A stretch of DNA of 64,000 nt from Clostridiales bacterium (GCA_004555915.1 SFJM01000007.1:19908-83907), one strand, 5' to 3'; positions 32,873-41,905 are shown, counted from the first letter of the stretch. A program made the numbers and translations. The notes: a model not told the origin generated them from the letters alone.

Positions 32873-33871
32873 CTACTGTATCCGGACATACCCGCTTTGC
32901 TCGATAATCGTCTGCCCCTCCTCCGACAGAATCCAGTCTATCAGAACCGGGATATTTTCATTGGTATTGTCCGCACGATAAATCGCATAAAATTCCGATA
33001 TGATCGGATAACTGCCATTTTGAATATTTTCCGCACTGGGATATATGCCGTTTAATGCCAGCATCTTGACCGCCTGGTTTCCAACGATACCATCCATGTA
33101 ATATCGGAAGGAAAAGCCAATGGCCCCGCCGGCAATCGAAAAGGGGGATTTTCTGGCTATGCTTCGTTCCCCCATAAAGGCATCCATGACACTTTGGCTT
33201 CCGCTGCCGGACAGCCTTGTCACCGGATTGATGACACGGTTCGCACCGCCAACTTCCGACCAGTTTGTATACTCCCCTGCGTAAATATCCCGAATCTGCT
33301 CCACAGAAAGCGTATCCACCGGATTATTTTCATTCACGAAAAAAACAAATGCTTCCAGCCCAATCGGGACATAAACCAGCTCCACGCCCTGTTCCTCCGC
33401 ATATTGCTTTTGTTCCTCAGACGGAGCAGCGCAGAACAGGATATCCGTCGTACCGTCCACCACGGCCTTATATCCCCGCACGGTATTGTTATACTGCATT
33501 TTACTGTCCGCAGCAAAGTTCTCGCCGTAAAAATTGTCATCGGAGAAGGAACCGCCTTCATAGGTAACCGAACCCACCGGATATACCGCGTCAACGAAAG
33601 CCGCGTATACGGGAACCAGTGCTGCTGCGCCGTCCAGAACCGGAAGATTTTCCGTCAAATGTAAGGAAGCATCCATATGTACCAAATCAGATCCCTCTTC
33701 ATGGGGCAAATAGGCTCCCACGTCGATCATTTTCGCCTGAGAAGTCCCGCTGAAATTGTTGGACAGCCGCCGTGTCAGCAACGCATACATGCTGATGTGG
33801 AATGCTTCAAATACAGCCACGATAAGCACAACAATCAGAATCTGCCTGCGCAAACGGTTTTGCTGTTTCAT
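32873..33871 (-). CDS. Membrane-tethered PstS-like periplasmic-type binding protein
   Basis: A 332-aa protein with an uncleaved-type N-terminal membrane helix (residues 9-30, RQILIVVLIVAVFEAFHISMY) and then a PBP-type fold of the phosphate-binding PstS class: FVDAVYPVGSVTYEG, MQYNNTVRGYKAVVDGTTD, FCAAPSEEQKQ, IGLEAFVFFVNENNPVD, LSVEQIRDIYAGEYTNWSEVGG, TRLSGSGSQSVMDAFM and YADNTNENIPVLIDWILS-like end. There is no Cys lipobox and no adjacent PstC/A/B or PhoU. It is the last gene of a cluster of three with two tiny membrane proteins, so it is probably a binding or sensor protein with its own partners. Confidence 0.85.
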   Translation of the reverse strand: MKQQNRLRRQILIVVLIVAVFEAFHISMYALLTRRLSNNFSGTSQAKMIDVGAYLPHEEGSDLVHMDASLHLTENLPVLDGAAALVPVYAAFVDAVYPVGSVTYEGGSFSDDNFYGENFAADSKMQYNNTVRGYKAVVDGTTDILFCAAPSEEQKQYAEEQGVELVYVPIGLEAFVFFVNENNPVDTLSVEQIRDIYAGEYTNWSEVGGANRVINPVTRLSGSGSQSVMDAFMGERSIARKSPFSIAGGAIGFSFRYYMDGIVGNQAVKMLALNGIYPSAENIQNGSYPIISEFYAIYRADNTNENIPVLIDWILSEEGQTIIEQSGYVRIQ

Positions 33872-33874
33872 ACC

Positions 33875-34015
33875 TTACCACAGCTCCTTTGCGATAAAAT
33901 AGATGATGGAGCAATGCTGATACGCATAGACCGCATAAGCCAGATGGGCAATCGTCAATAGCAGGCATATGCCCACAACGGCCAGGAGCACTTTTCTGAA
34001 TGACTGATCCTTCAT
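33875..34015 (-). CDS. Tiny membrane protein (46 aa) in the PstS-like cluster
   Basis: A 46-aa protein, too short for routine calling: MKDQSFRKVLLAVV then a hydrophobic stretch GICLLLTIAHLAYAVYA, ending SIIYFIAKELW. It has one or two membrane helices. It lies between the 82-aa and PstS-like genes: stop 33875-33877 is three bases before the PstS-like start at 33871, and it begins 10 bases after the previous stop, so it fits a three-gene operon. No family recognised. Confidence 0.6.
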   Translation of the reverse strand: MKDQSFRKVLLAVVGICLLLTIAHLAYAVYAYQHCSIIYFIAKELW

Positions 34016-34025
34016 AAGCCTATCC

Positions 34026-34274
34026 TCACATATACGCAATCGACATGACGAGCAAAACCGCCAGACCGATGATAACCACCGCCAGCACGCCTGCCATTAC
34101 GCCGGATACCTGCAAAAAGGACTTCCGCCTTTCCATCTCCTCCGGGCTGAAGCTGCCCGGTTCTGTTTTATTTTTTCTTTTTGCGTAAAAATAGCGATAT
34201 AAACTAATGATAAAAAACAGCAATGTTCCAATGGGAACACCGTAAAAAATACACAGAAAAACAACGTAACCCAT
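34026..34274 (-). CDS. Small two-helix membrane protein
   Basis: An 82-aa protein with two strong membrane helices (residues about 2-24 and 57-79) separated by a charged loop (KRKNKTEPGSFSPEEMERRK). ATG 34274 has AAAGGAGATC upstream; the longer start at 34337 lacks one. It heads the cluster with the 46-aa protein and the PstS-like protein, suggesting they act together at the membrane. Function not recognised. Confidence 0.75.
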   Translation of the reverse strand: MGYVVFLCIFYGVPIGTLLFFIISLYRYFYAKRKNKTEPGSFSPEEMERRKSFLQVSGVMAGVLAVVIIGLAVLLVMSIAYM

Positions 34275-34321
34275 GTGTGATCTCCTTTCCCGCACAATAT
34301 GCCATAAATCGCTCCAGTTAT

Positions 34322-34363
34322 AAAGAAAATCCACCACAGAGGTTTGAGACGCTGCGGTGGATT
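34322..34363 (-). terminator. Terminator of the SLH/L,D-transpeptidase gene
   Basis: Perfect 12-bp stem except one G-T position (34328-34339 with 34352-34363), followed on the minus strand by TTTTCTTTAT. Confidence 0.78.
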
Positions 34364-34405
34364 CTCTACGTTCATCCGGTCAAATGACCTGTGGGTTGAT
34401 TCAGG

Positions 34406-36757
34406 TTAATAAATGACAACCGTACTCTTGTCCGGTACATTTTTGTACAGATAGGTAATATCCGTATCCAGCATGCGGACACAGCCCGCCGATACCGGCC
34501 AGCCGATGCTCGGGTCCTTTAATCCCTTATAATTCGGATAATACAGACGGGAATGGAATGCATAACCGGTATTCGGATAAAAACGGACAACCGGTTTGCA
34601 GGAATAAGTGCTGTGGTTCCATCCGGCTTCACGATAGGTGATATAGGTCACGCCGGTGGGAGTCGGTGTGGACAGCTTGCCGGTACCACAGATATAGGTC
34701 TTGGAAATCTTCCATTTTCCCTTGGAGCCGGTGAACACATATACCTTCTGGTTCTGTCTGCTGACCCATACCAGATATTTTGTGGAGCTGGAATAGCCCT
34801 TGCTGTTCACATACGATTCCTTCAGCCCATCGGAATAATCCACATTGTAGTTATGGGTAAAGTCGCCGCCATAAGTGCTGGTAATGCTGTTGGTGATTTT
34901 GGATGCCGCAACAACACTGGAGGAGCTTTCCCACGATACCTTTTCCGTATAATTATGGTAGTATTCCGACCACTTTTCTGTACCGGAGGATGTTTTCTTA
35001 TATGAATGTGTGGTTGCTGCCTCCATCACGGCCTGATAATACCATGCGGATTTGCCAACATCGGTAAAGGTATACCGGCTGTCCATCTGCTGTTCCGTGG
35101 TCTTGTCACCGGTTCTGCCCATAATCTTATTCAAGACGGAAACTGCCTGTGCACGGGTCAGCGTACCTTCCGGACGGAAGGTGTTGTTGTCAAAGCCGCT
35201 TACCCATCCCTTTGCCGACGCGGTTACAATGGCATCATAATACGGATGGTCTGCCGGTACGTCTGTAAATGACACGGTTCCCGAGGTATAGGGTGTCAAA
35301 CGGGTTACCATTTCCACAAATTCCCCGCGGGTCATGGCATCATTCGGACGGAATGCACCGCCGGCTGTAAGCAGTCCCTTGGATGCCAGGACGGTCACTG
35401 CATTATAATACCATGCGCCGCTCTTGACATCGGTAAAGGTGCTGGCGTATGTTCCCTTTTTCTGGTCTGCCAGCAGTCCATACAGCAGAGACGCTGCCTG
35501 TGCACGGGTCAGCGCCTGGTTCGGCCCGAATTTCTTTTTGTCATAGCCGGATACATACTGCTTATGTGCAGTAATCAAACCCGGCGCATACCATGCGGTA
35601 TAAACAGCAGGCCCATATACCGGTGTTTTCGCCGGATTGGCAATGGTGCCATCTGCTGCTAACCAGTGGGTAATGACCTTGCCGTTTGCATCCTTCTGCG
35701 GAACGATGGGCTTCAGGCCTTCATATACCAGCTGGGTGGTGCTTGTACCGGAATATTTCAGTGTAATCACATAGGAATGCGTATAGCTGTTCCAGGTCTC
35801 TGTTCCATCGCCATTGTTGACGCCATCATGAGCAATGGTTGCCTCCATCACGGCCGGATAAAACCAGGCTGTTTTGGAAACATCCGGGAAGCTGCGCAGA
35901 TCGGTTGCTGATGCCAGAATATTCTGGTCAATCTGCCGTTCCAGAATTTTATTGAAAATACTTGCTGCCTGCGAACGGTTCAGCGAGGCCTCCGGCCGGA
36001 AGGTATTGTTGTCATACCCACTGATCCAGCCCTTCTGCACAGCGGTTGCAATGGCAGGATAATAGCTGCTTGTGGGGCTGACATCGGTAAAGCTGCATGT
36101 TGCGGTTTCATCCACGCCAACCAGCCGAACCACAAGCGCCACAAAATCCGCTCTGGAAATTTCCTGATTCGGATTCAGTTTTCCGCCATCACATTCCAGA
36201 ATGCCCTGTGATGCCAGCACGGAAACCGCCTGATAATACCACACACCGGGCTTTACATCGGTATAGGTATAGGGATATGTACCCATGGACTGATCCGCCA
36301 GTAAATTGTACAGAATCGAGCTGACCTGTGCCCATGTAAGAGCATCATACGGGCCGAATTTTCCGTTCGTATAACCGGACATATATGCGAAATGATCGGT
36401 ACGAAGCGGAACAGTTTGCGGTTCCTCCGGCTCCGTCGGTTCCGGTTCGGTTGGCTCCGGATCAGTCGGTTCCGGCTCCGTTGGTTCGGGGTCGATTGGT
36501 TCCGGATCCGTCGGTTCCGGTTCAGTTGGCTCCGGTTCCGTGGGCTCCGGTTCCGTCGGTTCGGGGTTCTCCGGTTCGGTCACAACCGGATTTTCCGTTC
36601 CGGTTGCCGGCTCCTGCGGTTCCTGTTCTGTCAGTACTTGTGTCCCTGTGTCCAATATGCCGGATGTGTCGGTCCCAACCGCCATCGCTGCCGGCAGCAT
36701 GGACAGCAGCATCACACCTGCCAACAGGGCTCCTGTCACACGTTTTTTCCAGTCCAT
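34406..36757 (-). CDS. Secreted SLH-domain protein with C-terminal L,D-transpeptidase (YkuD)
   Basis: A 783-aa exported protein. Residues 1-26 are a signal peptide (KKRVTGALLAGVMLLSMLPAAMA). Residues about 47-115 are an acidic Pro/Glu/Thr repeat (PTEPEPTEPEPTDPEP), a wall-spanning spacer. Then come two copies of a unit of three S-layer homology domains (FTDV ... YY.A ... RPxxxLTRAQ) each followed by a FTDVxKSAWYYxAVMEA sequence and a W..Y.H.Y stretch. The C-terminus is a YkuD domain with the catalytic SAGCVRM preceded by H in YAFHSRLYYP. It should bind secondary wall polymer and form 3-3 cross-links. AGGAGGGAG precedes ATG 36757. Some SLH motifs are weak. Confidence 0.92.
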   Translation of the reverse strand: MDWKKRVTGALLAGVMLLSMLPAAMAVGTDTSGILDTGTQVLTEQEPQEPATGTENPVVTEPENPEPTEPEPTEPEPTEPEPTDPEPIDPEPTEPEPTDPEPTEPEPTEPEEPQTVPLRTDHFAYMSGYTNGKFGPYDALTWAQVSSILYNLLADQSMGTYPYTYTDVKPGVWYYQAVSVLASQGILECDGGKLNPNQEISRADFVALVVRLVGVDETATCSFTDVSPTSSYYPAIATAVQKGWISGYDNNTFRPEASLNRSQAASIFNKILERQIDQNILASATDLRSFPDVSKTAWFYPAVMEATIAHDGVNNGDGTETWNSYTHSYVITLKYSGTSTTQLVYEGLKPIVPQKDANGKVITHWLAADGTIANPAKTPVYGPAVYTAWYAPGLITAHKQYVSGYDKKKFGPNQALTRAQAASLLYGLLADQKKGTYASTFTDVKSGAWYYNAVTVLASKGLLTAGGAFRPNDAMTRGEFVEMVTRLTPYTSGTVSFTDVPADHPYYDAIVTASAKGWVSGFDNNTFRPEGTLTRAQAVSVLNKIMGRTGDKTTEQQMDSRYTFTDVGKSAWYYQAVMEAATTHSYKKTSSGTEKWSEYYHNYTEKVSWESSSSVVAASKITNSITSTYGGDFTHNYNVDYSDGLKESYVNSKGYSSSTKYLVWVSRQNQKVYVFTGSKGKWKISKTYICGTGKLSTPTPTGVTYITYREAGWNHSTYSCKPVVRFYPNTGYAFHSRLYYPNYKGLKDPSIGWPVSAGCVRMLDTDITYLYKNVPDKSTVVIY

Positions 36758-36792
36758 AAGACCAGCTCCCTCCTCTAGGTTTCTTATGTTAT

Positions 36793-36821
36793 ATTCTACC
36801 TATCCTCCTGCACCGTGTCAA
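36793..36821 (-). promoter_or_regulatory. Promoter of the SLH/L,D-transpeptidase gene
   Basis: Minus-strand TTGACA (complement of 36816-36821), 17-base spacer, TAGAAT (complement of 36793-36798). Confidence 0.88.
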
Positions 36822-36945
36822 TAAACAGCAACATTTTTGACAAAAAATATCCTCCCGCAGGTGCGATTATCCGACAGATTCTATAAAACAAGATAAAACC
36901 GCTTTCCCTTGTACATTCTCTGCATAGAAAAGCGGTTTCATTTTG

Positions 36946-36974
36946 TTGACCATTCTGGTGTTATCTGCTATCCT
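36946..36974 (+). promoter_or_regulatory. Promoter of the type I toxin gene
   Basis: TTGACC (36946-36951), 17-base spacer, TATCCT (36969-36974). A leader of about 104 bases follows. It contains hairpins (for example TTCTCCCT paired with AGGGAGAA) that may hide the ribosome site. Confidence 0.7.
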
Positions 36975-37084
36975 AACAGCAGGCACACGATTTACGGTAG
37001 GCGGTTGTGTTCTCCCTGTCGATTCCAGAGAGGGAGAAACCCAAATTTCTTTTCGCTCCTCTCTGAGAAAGGGAGGGCGATATC

Positions 37085-37189
37085 ATGTATGTAACATATT
37101 CTGATTTATTTCAGTGTCTGATGACATTGTTTACATTTGGTTGTATGATTATTGCACTGATAGCCTTATTTTCAGGCAAAAAGAAATAA
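37085..37189 (+). CDS. TxpA/holin-like type I toxin peptide
   Basis: A 34-aa peptide: MYVTYSDLFQCLMTLFTF and GCMIIALIALFSGKKK in sequence, one hydrophobic helix with a positively charged tail, the shape of the TxpA/BsrG/putative holin-like toxins of Firmicutes. These insert into the membrane and kill or arrest the cell unless an antisense RNA blocks their mRNA. AGGGAGG lies 7 bases before ATG 37085, in a structured leader. A convergent promoter and hairpin overlap its 3' end. It is too short for most gene callers. Confidence 0.82.
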   Translation: MYVTYSDLFQCLMTLFTFGCMIIALIALFSGKKK

Positions 37190-37271
37190 CCGCCCTCAGC
37201 TGACAACCACGGCGGCTATTTCTTAAAACGCTTAGGGAGAAAGCACCGTCTATCCGTGTGCCTCTCATATT
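37180..37271 (-). ncRNA. Antisense RNA antitoxin of the toxin (RatA-like)
   Basis: Minus-strand promoter at 37278-37306 would start an RNA at about 37271 that runs left through the GCCGCC hairpin (37184-37222 region) and ends near the T-rich sequence after it, overlapping the 3' end and trailing region of the toxin mRNA by roughly 40-80 bases. That is the layout of RatA with TxpA. Ends are estimated from the promoter and hairpin only. Confidence 0.6.
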
Positions 37272-37277
37272 ATCATT

Positions 37278-37306
37278 ATCTTACCATCTCTATTTTCAGT
37301 TGTCAA
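37278..37306 (-). promoter_or_regulatory. Promoter of the antisense RNA
   Basis: Minus-strand TTGACA (complement of 37301-37306), 17-base spacer, TAAGAT (complement of 37278-37283): near consensus, with no gene downstream other than the toxin on the opposite strand. Confidence 0.8.
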
Positions 37307-37404
37307 TGGCTCCATTCTGCCTTCCACACGATTTACATGATGAAACCCCGACGGATGCTCCGCCGGGGTTTCGTGCGCCAACGCACCGGAATGCTTCTTT
37401 TTTA

Positions 37405-39246
37405 TCAGGAGGCTGACATCTGTTCAAACTGGCTGTTATACAGCTCCGCATAGAAGCCATTGCGTTCCAGCAGGCTTTTGTGGGTGCCCTGCTCGATGAT
37501 ATCACCATCACGCATGACCAGAATCAGATCAGCTTCCCGGATGGTAGACAGGCGATGGGCAATCACAAAGCTGGTTCTGCCCTGCATCAGATGGTTCATA
37601 GCGGACTGAATCAGTGCCTCGGTACGGGTATCGACAGAGGAGGTTGCTTCATCCAGAATCAGAATCGGATTATCTGCCAGAATCGCGCGGGCAATGGTGA
37701 GCAGCTGCTTCTGTCCCTGGGATACATTGCTGATTTCCTCATTCAGCTCCATCTGGTAGCCGCCCGGCAGGGTACGGATAAAGCTGTCCGCCTTGGCTGC
37801 CTTCGCTGCTGCAATGACTTCCTCATCGGTAGCATCCAGCCTGCCATACCGGATATTTTCCATAATCGTTCCCTTAAACAGCCAGGTATCCTGCAATACC
37901 ATGCCAAAGCCTTCCCTCAGCTCGGAACGGTTAAAGTCACGGACATCATGCCCATCCAGCCGGATAGCACCCTGATCCACATCATAAAACCGCATCAGCA
38001 GCTTGACCATGGTAGTCTTGCCCGCACCGGTGGGGCCGACAATGGCAACCATCTGTCCCGGTTTGACCTCACAGGTAAAATCATGAATAACCGGCTGTTT
38101 GGGATCATAGCCAAACCGTACATGGTCAAACTGTACCGATCCCTTTACCTTTTCGATGGAAACCGGATTGTCCACATGCTGATCTTCTTCCGGCTCCTCC
38201 AGAAATTCAAACACACGCTCTGATGCTGCCGCCATGGACTGCAGCATATTGGAAACCTGCGCCAGCTGGGTAATCGGCTGGGTAAAGTTGCGGACATACT
38301 GGATAAATGCCTGAATATCGCCAACTGTGATGACGCCGGCAATCGCCAGCATGGAACCGGCTACCGCAACACTGACATAGCCCAGATTGCCCACAAAATT
38401 CATAATCGGATGCATCAGGCCGGACAGGAACTGGGATTTCCATGCCGCTTCATACAGCTTTTCATTGGTTCGGTCAAATGCTTCCTTTATCCGTGCCTCC
38501 TGGTTAAACGCACGTACCACCGTATGACCGGAAAAGGTTTCTTCAATCTGTCCGTCAATTTCACCCAGATACCGCTGCTGTGCACGGAAATGCTTCTGGC
38601 TGATCTTCACAACTACCATAACAAAAATCATGGATACCGGCAGAATGACCAGCACAATCAGTGTCATCAGCGGACTGATGGTCAGCATCATAATCAGGAC
38701 ACCGATAATCGTGGTAACTGAGGTAATCAGCTGTGTGACGCTCTGGTTCAGGCTCTGCCCCAGTGTATCAATATCATTGGTAATACGGGATAATACCTCA
38801 CCGACGGTACGGCTTTCAAAATATCCCAATGGCAAACGGTTGATTTTTTCACTGATCTCCCGGCGCATCCGGAAGCAAAGCTTCTGTGTGATACCGGTCA
38901 TAACCCAGCCCTGTACAAAATTCAGTGCTGCGCTGAGTACATAGATGCCCAGCAGGAACAGCAGAATCTGTCCGATCCGCTGAAAATCAATCGCACCGGC
39001 ACCGGAAAGCTGGTTCATCACACCCTCATACAGTACGGTAATTGCCCGGCTCAGGATTTTCGGCCCGACAATGTTAAACAGTGTACTGCCGATGGCAAAG
39101 ATCAGCACCGCAATGATACCGATCCGATAGCTGCCGATATATTTTAACAGCTTGCCAATGGTGCCTCTGAAATTTTTTGCTTTTTCACCCGGCATGCCTC
39201 CAGGGCCGCCAGGACCATGGCGGCGTGGTCTTCCTGCTCCACTCAC
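37405..39246 (-). CDS. ABC exporter subunit B (multidrug/lipid type), catalytic site intact
   Basis: A 613-aa half-transporter with an N-terminal Gly/Pro-rich tail, six membrane helices (about residues 35-330) and an ATPase domain. Walker A is GPTGAGKTT, the signature VSQGQKQLL is a slightly degenerate LSxGQ, and Walker B is PILILDEATSSVDT, with the catalytic Glu present. It starts with GTG at 39246 inside the upstream gene's stop (GTGA overlap), with GGGAGG nine bases before. It pairs with subunit A to make a heterodimeric exporter of the BmrCD/TM287-288 type. It is the last gene of a MarR operon. Drug or lipid substrate not predictable. Confidence 0.92.
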   Translation of the reverse strand: MSGAGRPRRHGPGGPGGMPGEKAKNFRGTIGKLLKYIGSYRIGIIAVLIFAIGSTLFNIVGPKILSRAITVLYEGVMNQLSGAGAIDFQRIGQILLFLLGIYVLSAALNFVQGWVMTGITQKLCFRMRREISEKINRLPLGYFESRTVGEVLSRITNDIDTLGQSLNQSVTQLITSVTTIIGVLIMMLTISPLMTLIVLVILPVSMIFVMVVVKISQKHFRAQQRYLGEIDGQIEETFSGHTVVRAFNQEARIKEAFDRTNEKLYEAAWKSQFLSGLMHPIMNFVGNLGYVSVAVAGSMLAIAGVITVGDIQAFIQYVRNFTQPITQLAQVSNMLQSMAAASERVFEFLEEPEEDQHVDNPVSIEKVKGSVQFDHVRFGYDPKQPVIHDFTCEVKPGQMVAIVGPTGAGKTTMVKLLMRFYDVDQGAIRLDGHDVRDFNRSELREGFGMVLQDTWLFKGTIMENIRYGRLDATDEEVIAAAKAAKADSFIRTLPGGYQMELNEEISNVSQGQKQLLTIARAILADNPILILDEATSSVDTRTEALIQSAMNHLMQGRTSFVIAHRLSTIREADLILVMRDGDIIEQGTHKSLLERNGFYAELYNSQFEQMSAS

Positions 39247-41414
39247 TGTACGCTGCCTCCCTTCAGTTCGGATTCACTCAGCTGGCTTTCCGCAATCTCC
39301 CGATAGGTGCTGCAGCTGGCCAGCAGCTGTTCATGGGTACCAATACCCACCATTTTGCCTTCATCCAATACAATAATCTGATCTGCATGCAGGATGGTGG
39401 AAATACGCTGTGCCACAATGATGACGGTTGCATCACTGATATTCGCATGTAATGCCCTGCGCAGCGCTGCATCCGTTTTATAGTCCAGCGCGGAGAAGGA
39501 ATCATCAAACAGGAATACCTTCGGCTGTGCGGCAATCGCACGTGCAATGGACAGACGCTGCTTCTGACCGCCGGATACATTGGTACCGCCTTGCGCGATG
39601 CGGGTGTTGTACCGATCCATCTTGCTGTCAATAAATTCCGTTGCCTGGGCAATTTCCGCCGCCAGCTTCATCTGTTCATCCGAAATATCGCTGTCTGCAA
39701 ATTTTACATTGGATGCAATGGTACCGGAAAACAGCACACCCTTCTGAGGCACATAGCCCAGCTGGCTGCGCAGGGTTTCCTGCCGGATGTTACGCACATC
39801 CACACCGTCCAGCTGCACCCGGCCTTCCGTAACATCAAAGAAACGCGGAATCAGGTTGAGTAGCGTGGACTTGCCGCTGCCGGTGGAGCCAATAATTGCC
39901 GTTGTCTTTCCGGGCTGTGCGGTAAAGCTGATGTGCTCAATTGCCGGATGGTCCGCACCCGGATAACAGAAGGTGACATCGTCAAAGCGGATTTCACCCT
40001 TCCAGTCGGTTTTGCTCTCCGCCTGCTCCGGCTGGTCGGTAATGACCGGCTCCGTATGAATTACCTCGTTGATACGGTCTGCCGCAATGCCGGCACGGGG
40101 CAGGAAAATAGAAATCATGGTCATCATCATAAAGGACATGACAATCATCATGGTATAGGTAATAAATGCCATCATATCACCAACCTGCAGGTTGCCGGCT
40201 TCAATGCCCTTGCTGCCAAACCAGACAATCGCAACCGTCACGGCGTTCATGGTCAGCATCATGGTCGGCATCATAAAGTTCATCACCCGGTTGGTAAACA
40301 GCTGGGTACGCATCAGGTCCGTATTGGCACCGGCAAACCGTTCTTCCTCCCGCTTCTCCCGGCTGAAGGCACGAATCGGCATGATACCGGTGAGGATTTC
40401 ACGGCTGATGAGGTTCATCCGGTCAACCAATGACTGCATGATTTTGAATTTCGGCATGGAAATACGCATGAGCGTGCCAATGACTGCCAGAATCACGCAG
40501 ACAGCCACCACAATAATCCAGCCCAGTCCGGTCTGGGTATGGTACACCTTCAAAATACCGCCGATGGCACAAATCGGTGCAAACAGCATCATGCGCAAAA
40601 TCATGACACACACCATCTGTACCTGCTGGATATCATTGGTGCAGCGGGTAATCAGTGAAGCGGTGGAGAACTGGTTCATTTCAATGCTGGAGAACCGCAG
40701 CACCCGTCCAAAAACCTGGTCACGCAGCTTGCGTCCCACACCGGCACCCACACGGCTGGCAATCAGGCCAATTACCATGGCAACTGTCAGACCCAGAGCT
40801 GTCAGGCCCAGCATTTTCCCACCGGTGGTATACAGGTAATGATTGCGGATCGTACCCAGATCCACACCCATTGCGTTGTATTCTTCTTCCATATACATCA
40901 CAGCGATTTGCAGCATGGTGCTGTCGGATATATCACCCATCTGCTCCAGCGCCTGATCCTTCATAGCCAGCAGCTGGTCACGGGTTATCCTTCCGGCATC
41001 TATCGCCCCCTGCAGCTCACTCAGGCTGTACATCCCGCTGGTTTCGCCGTCATACCGGCTCATCTGGTAAGCAAGCGCCATGGGTACGCACAGCGCATCC
41101 GATACGGCTGCCTGCTCCTCCTCGCTTAAATCTGTATTGACATACCGAACGCCAACCTCATTCGCCTCACCGTAAGCATTCTCGATGGTTTCCATCTCTT
41201 CCTCCGTCATAAACAGCTCCAGCTGTGCCAGTGAACCGGCACGGATCTGCTCCATGACGGCATCATCCATACCGTTCTGCTGAATGCCTACATCCACAAT
41301 ATTGCTCATATATGTGGGCAGGGAAAGGTCACAATACGCCTGTACCATCAACAGCAAAATGACAACACAGACTGCTTTCCATGAATCCCTCATGTATCGC
41401 AAAATAGATCGCAT
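39243..41414 (-). CDS. ABC exporter subunit A with large extracellular insertion and degenerate Walker B
   Basis: A 723-aa half-transporter. Between the first two membrane helices lies a hydrophilic stretch of about 130 residues (about 40-170, with many Met, Glu and Gln), an extracellular domain like those described in some heterodimeric exporters. The ATPase domain has Walker A GSTGSGKST, signature VSGGQKQRLSIA, and Walker B VFLFDDSFSALD, with Asp where the catalytic Glu is expected, so this partner holds the degenerate ATP site. Together with subunit B this gives one active and one inactive site. ATG 41414 has AAGGAGG seven bases upstream. It overlaps the MarR gene by 25 bases. Confidence 0.93.
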   Translation of the reverse strand: MRSILRYMRDSWKAVCVVILLLMVQAYCDLSLPTYMSNIVDVGIQQNGMDDAVMEQIRAGSLAQLELFMTEEEMETIENAYGEANEVGVRYVNTDLSEEEQAAVSDALCVPMALAYQMSRYDGETSGMYSLSELQGAIDAGRITRDQLLAMKDQALEQMGDISDSTMLQIAVMYMEEEYNAMGVDLGTIRNHYLYTTGGKMLGLTALGLTVAMVIGLIASRVGAGVGRKLRDQVFGRVLRFSSIEMNQFSTASLITRCTNDIQQVQMVCVMILRMMLFAPICAIGGILKVYHTQTGLGWIIVVAVCVILAVIGTLMRISMPKFKIMQSLVDRMNLISREILTGIMPIRAFSREKREEERFAGANTDLMRTQLFTNRVMNFMMPTMMLTMNAVTVAIVWFGSKGIEAGNLQVGDMMAFITYTMMIVMSFMMMTMISIFLPRAGIAADRINEVIHTEPVITDQPEQAESKTDWKGEIRFDDVTFCYPGADHPAIEHISFTAQPGKTTAIIGSTGSGKSTLLNLIPRFFDVTEGRVQLDGVDVRNIRQETLRSQLGYVPQKGVLFSGTIASNVKFADSDISDEQMKLAAEIAQATEFIDSKMDRYNTRIAQGGTNVSGGQKQRLSIARAIAAQPKVFLFDDSFSALDYKTDAALRRALHANISDATVIIVAQRISTILHADQIIVLDEGKMVGIGTHEQLLASCSTYREIAESQLSESELKGGSVQ

Positions 41415-41905
41415 CGTGTTTCCTCCTTGGTTTGATTTTGTGGCTCCCATGATGCCATAACCGCTGCCATGGCATCAGAAAGCTCCTGTATACCGTCTAA
41501 AATTTCCCGGTAACGCTGATCGCCCAGTTCCGCTATTACCTGCTGCAGAAAACTCCGCAGCCGTTCATGCTGCATGTCGCACAGCGCAGTACCCTTTTCT
41601 GTCAGAAACACAAAGGTATTGCGCCGGTTCCCCGGGTCCACAGCACGCTCTACCAGCTCCCGTTTTTCCAGATTCCCCAGCATTTTGGAAACCGCAGATT
41701 TGGTAATGCACATGTTTTTTGCCAGCTCGCTGACATAAATTCCCTTTACCTCCGGATGCTGTCGCTGGAACCGTAAAATCATCATAAGAAATCCAAATTC
41801 ATGGTGAGAAACTCCCTGCAACAGGCCGCTCCAACGCTGTGGTTTTATGCTGTTCAGGGTTCGCACAAATGCATTTGTCTCCTTCCATTTTTCATCCTCC
41901 ATCAT
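41390..41905 (-). CDS. MarR-family transcriptional regulator
   Basis: A 171-aa winged-helix regulator, with the DNA-binding core at about residues 45-105 (IYVSELAKNMCITKSAVSKMLGNLEKRELVERAVDPGN split by a Cys-containing helix, then FVFLTEKGTALC). It lies at the head of the ABC exporter operon and overlaps subunit A, so it probably represses its own operon until a substrate binds. AAGGA lies 6 bases before ATG 41905; ATG 41923 is an unsupported alternative. Two direct repeats overlap the promoter (41953-41978). Confidence 0.92.
   Translation of the reverse strand: MMEDEKWKETNAFVRTLNSIKPQRWSGLLQGVSHHEFGFLMMILRFQRQHPEVKGIYVSELAKNMCITKSAVSKMLGNLEKRELVERAVDPGNRRNTFVFLTEKGTALCDMQHERLRSFLQQVIAELGDQRYREILDGIQELSDAMAAVMASWEPQNQTKEETRCDLFCDT

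Noticed and set aside
36420..36580. Short direct repeats resembling a CRISPR-like or minisatellite array
   Set aside because: These are the codons for the Pro-Glu-Thr repeat in the SLH protein; unit lengths are 9-12 bases and in frame.
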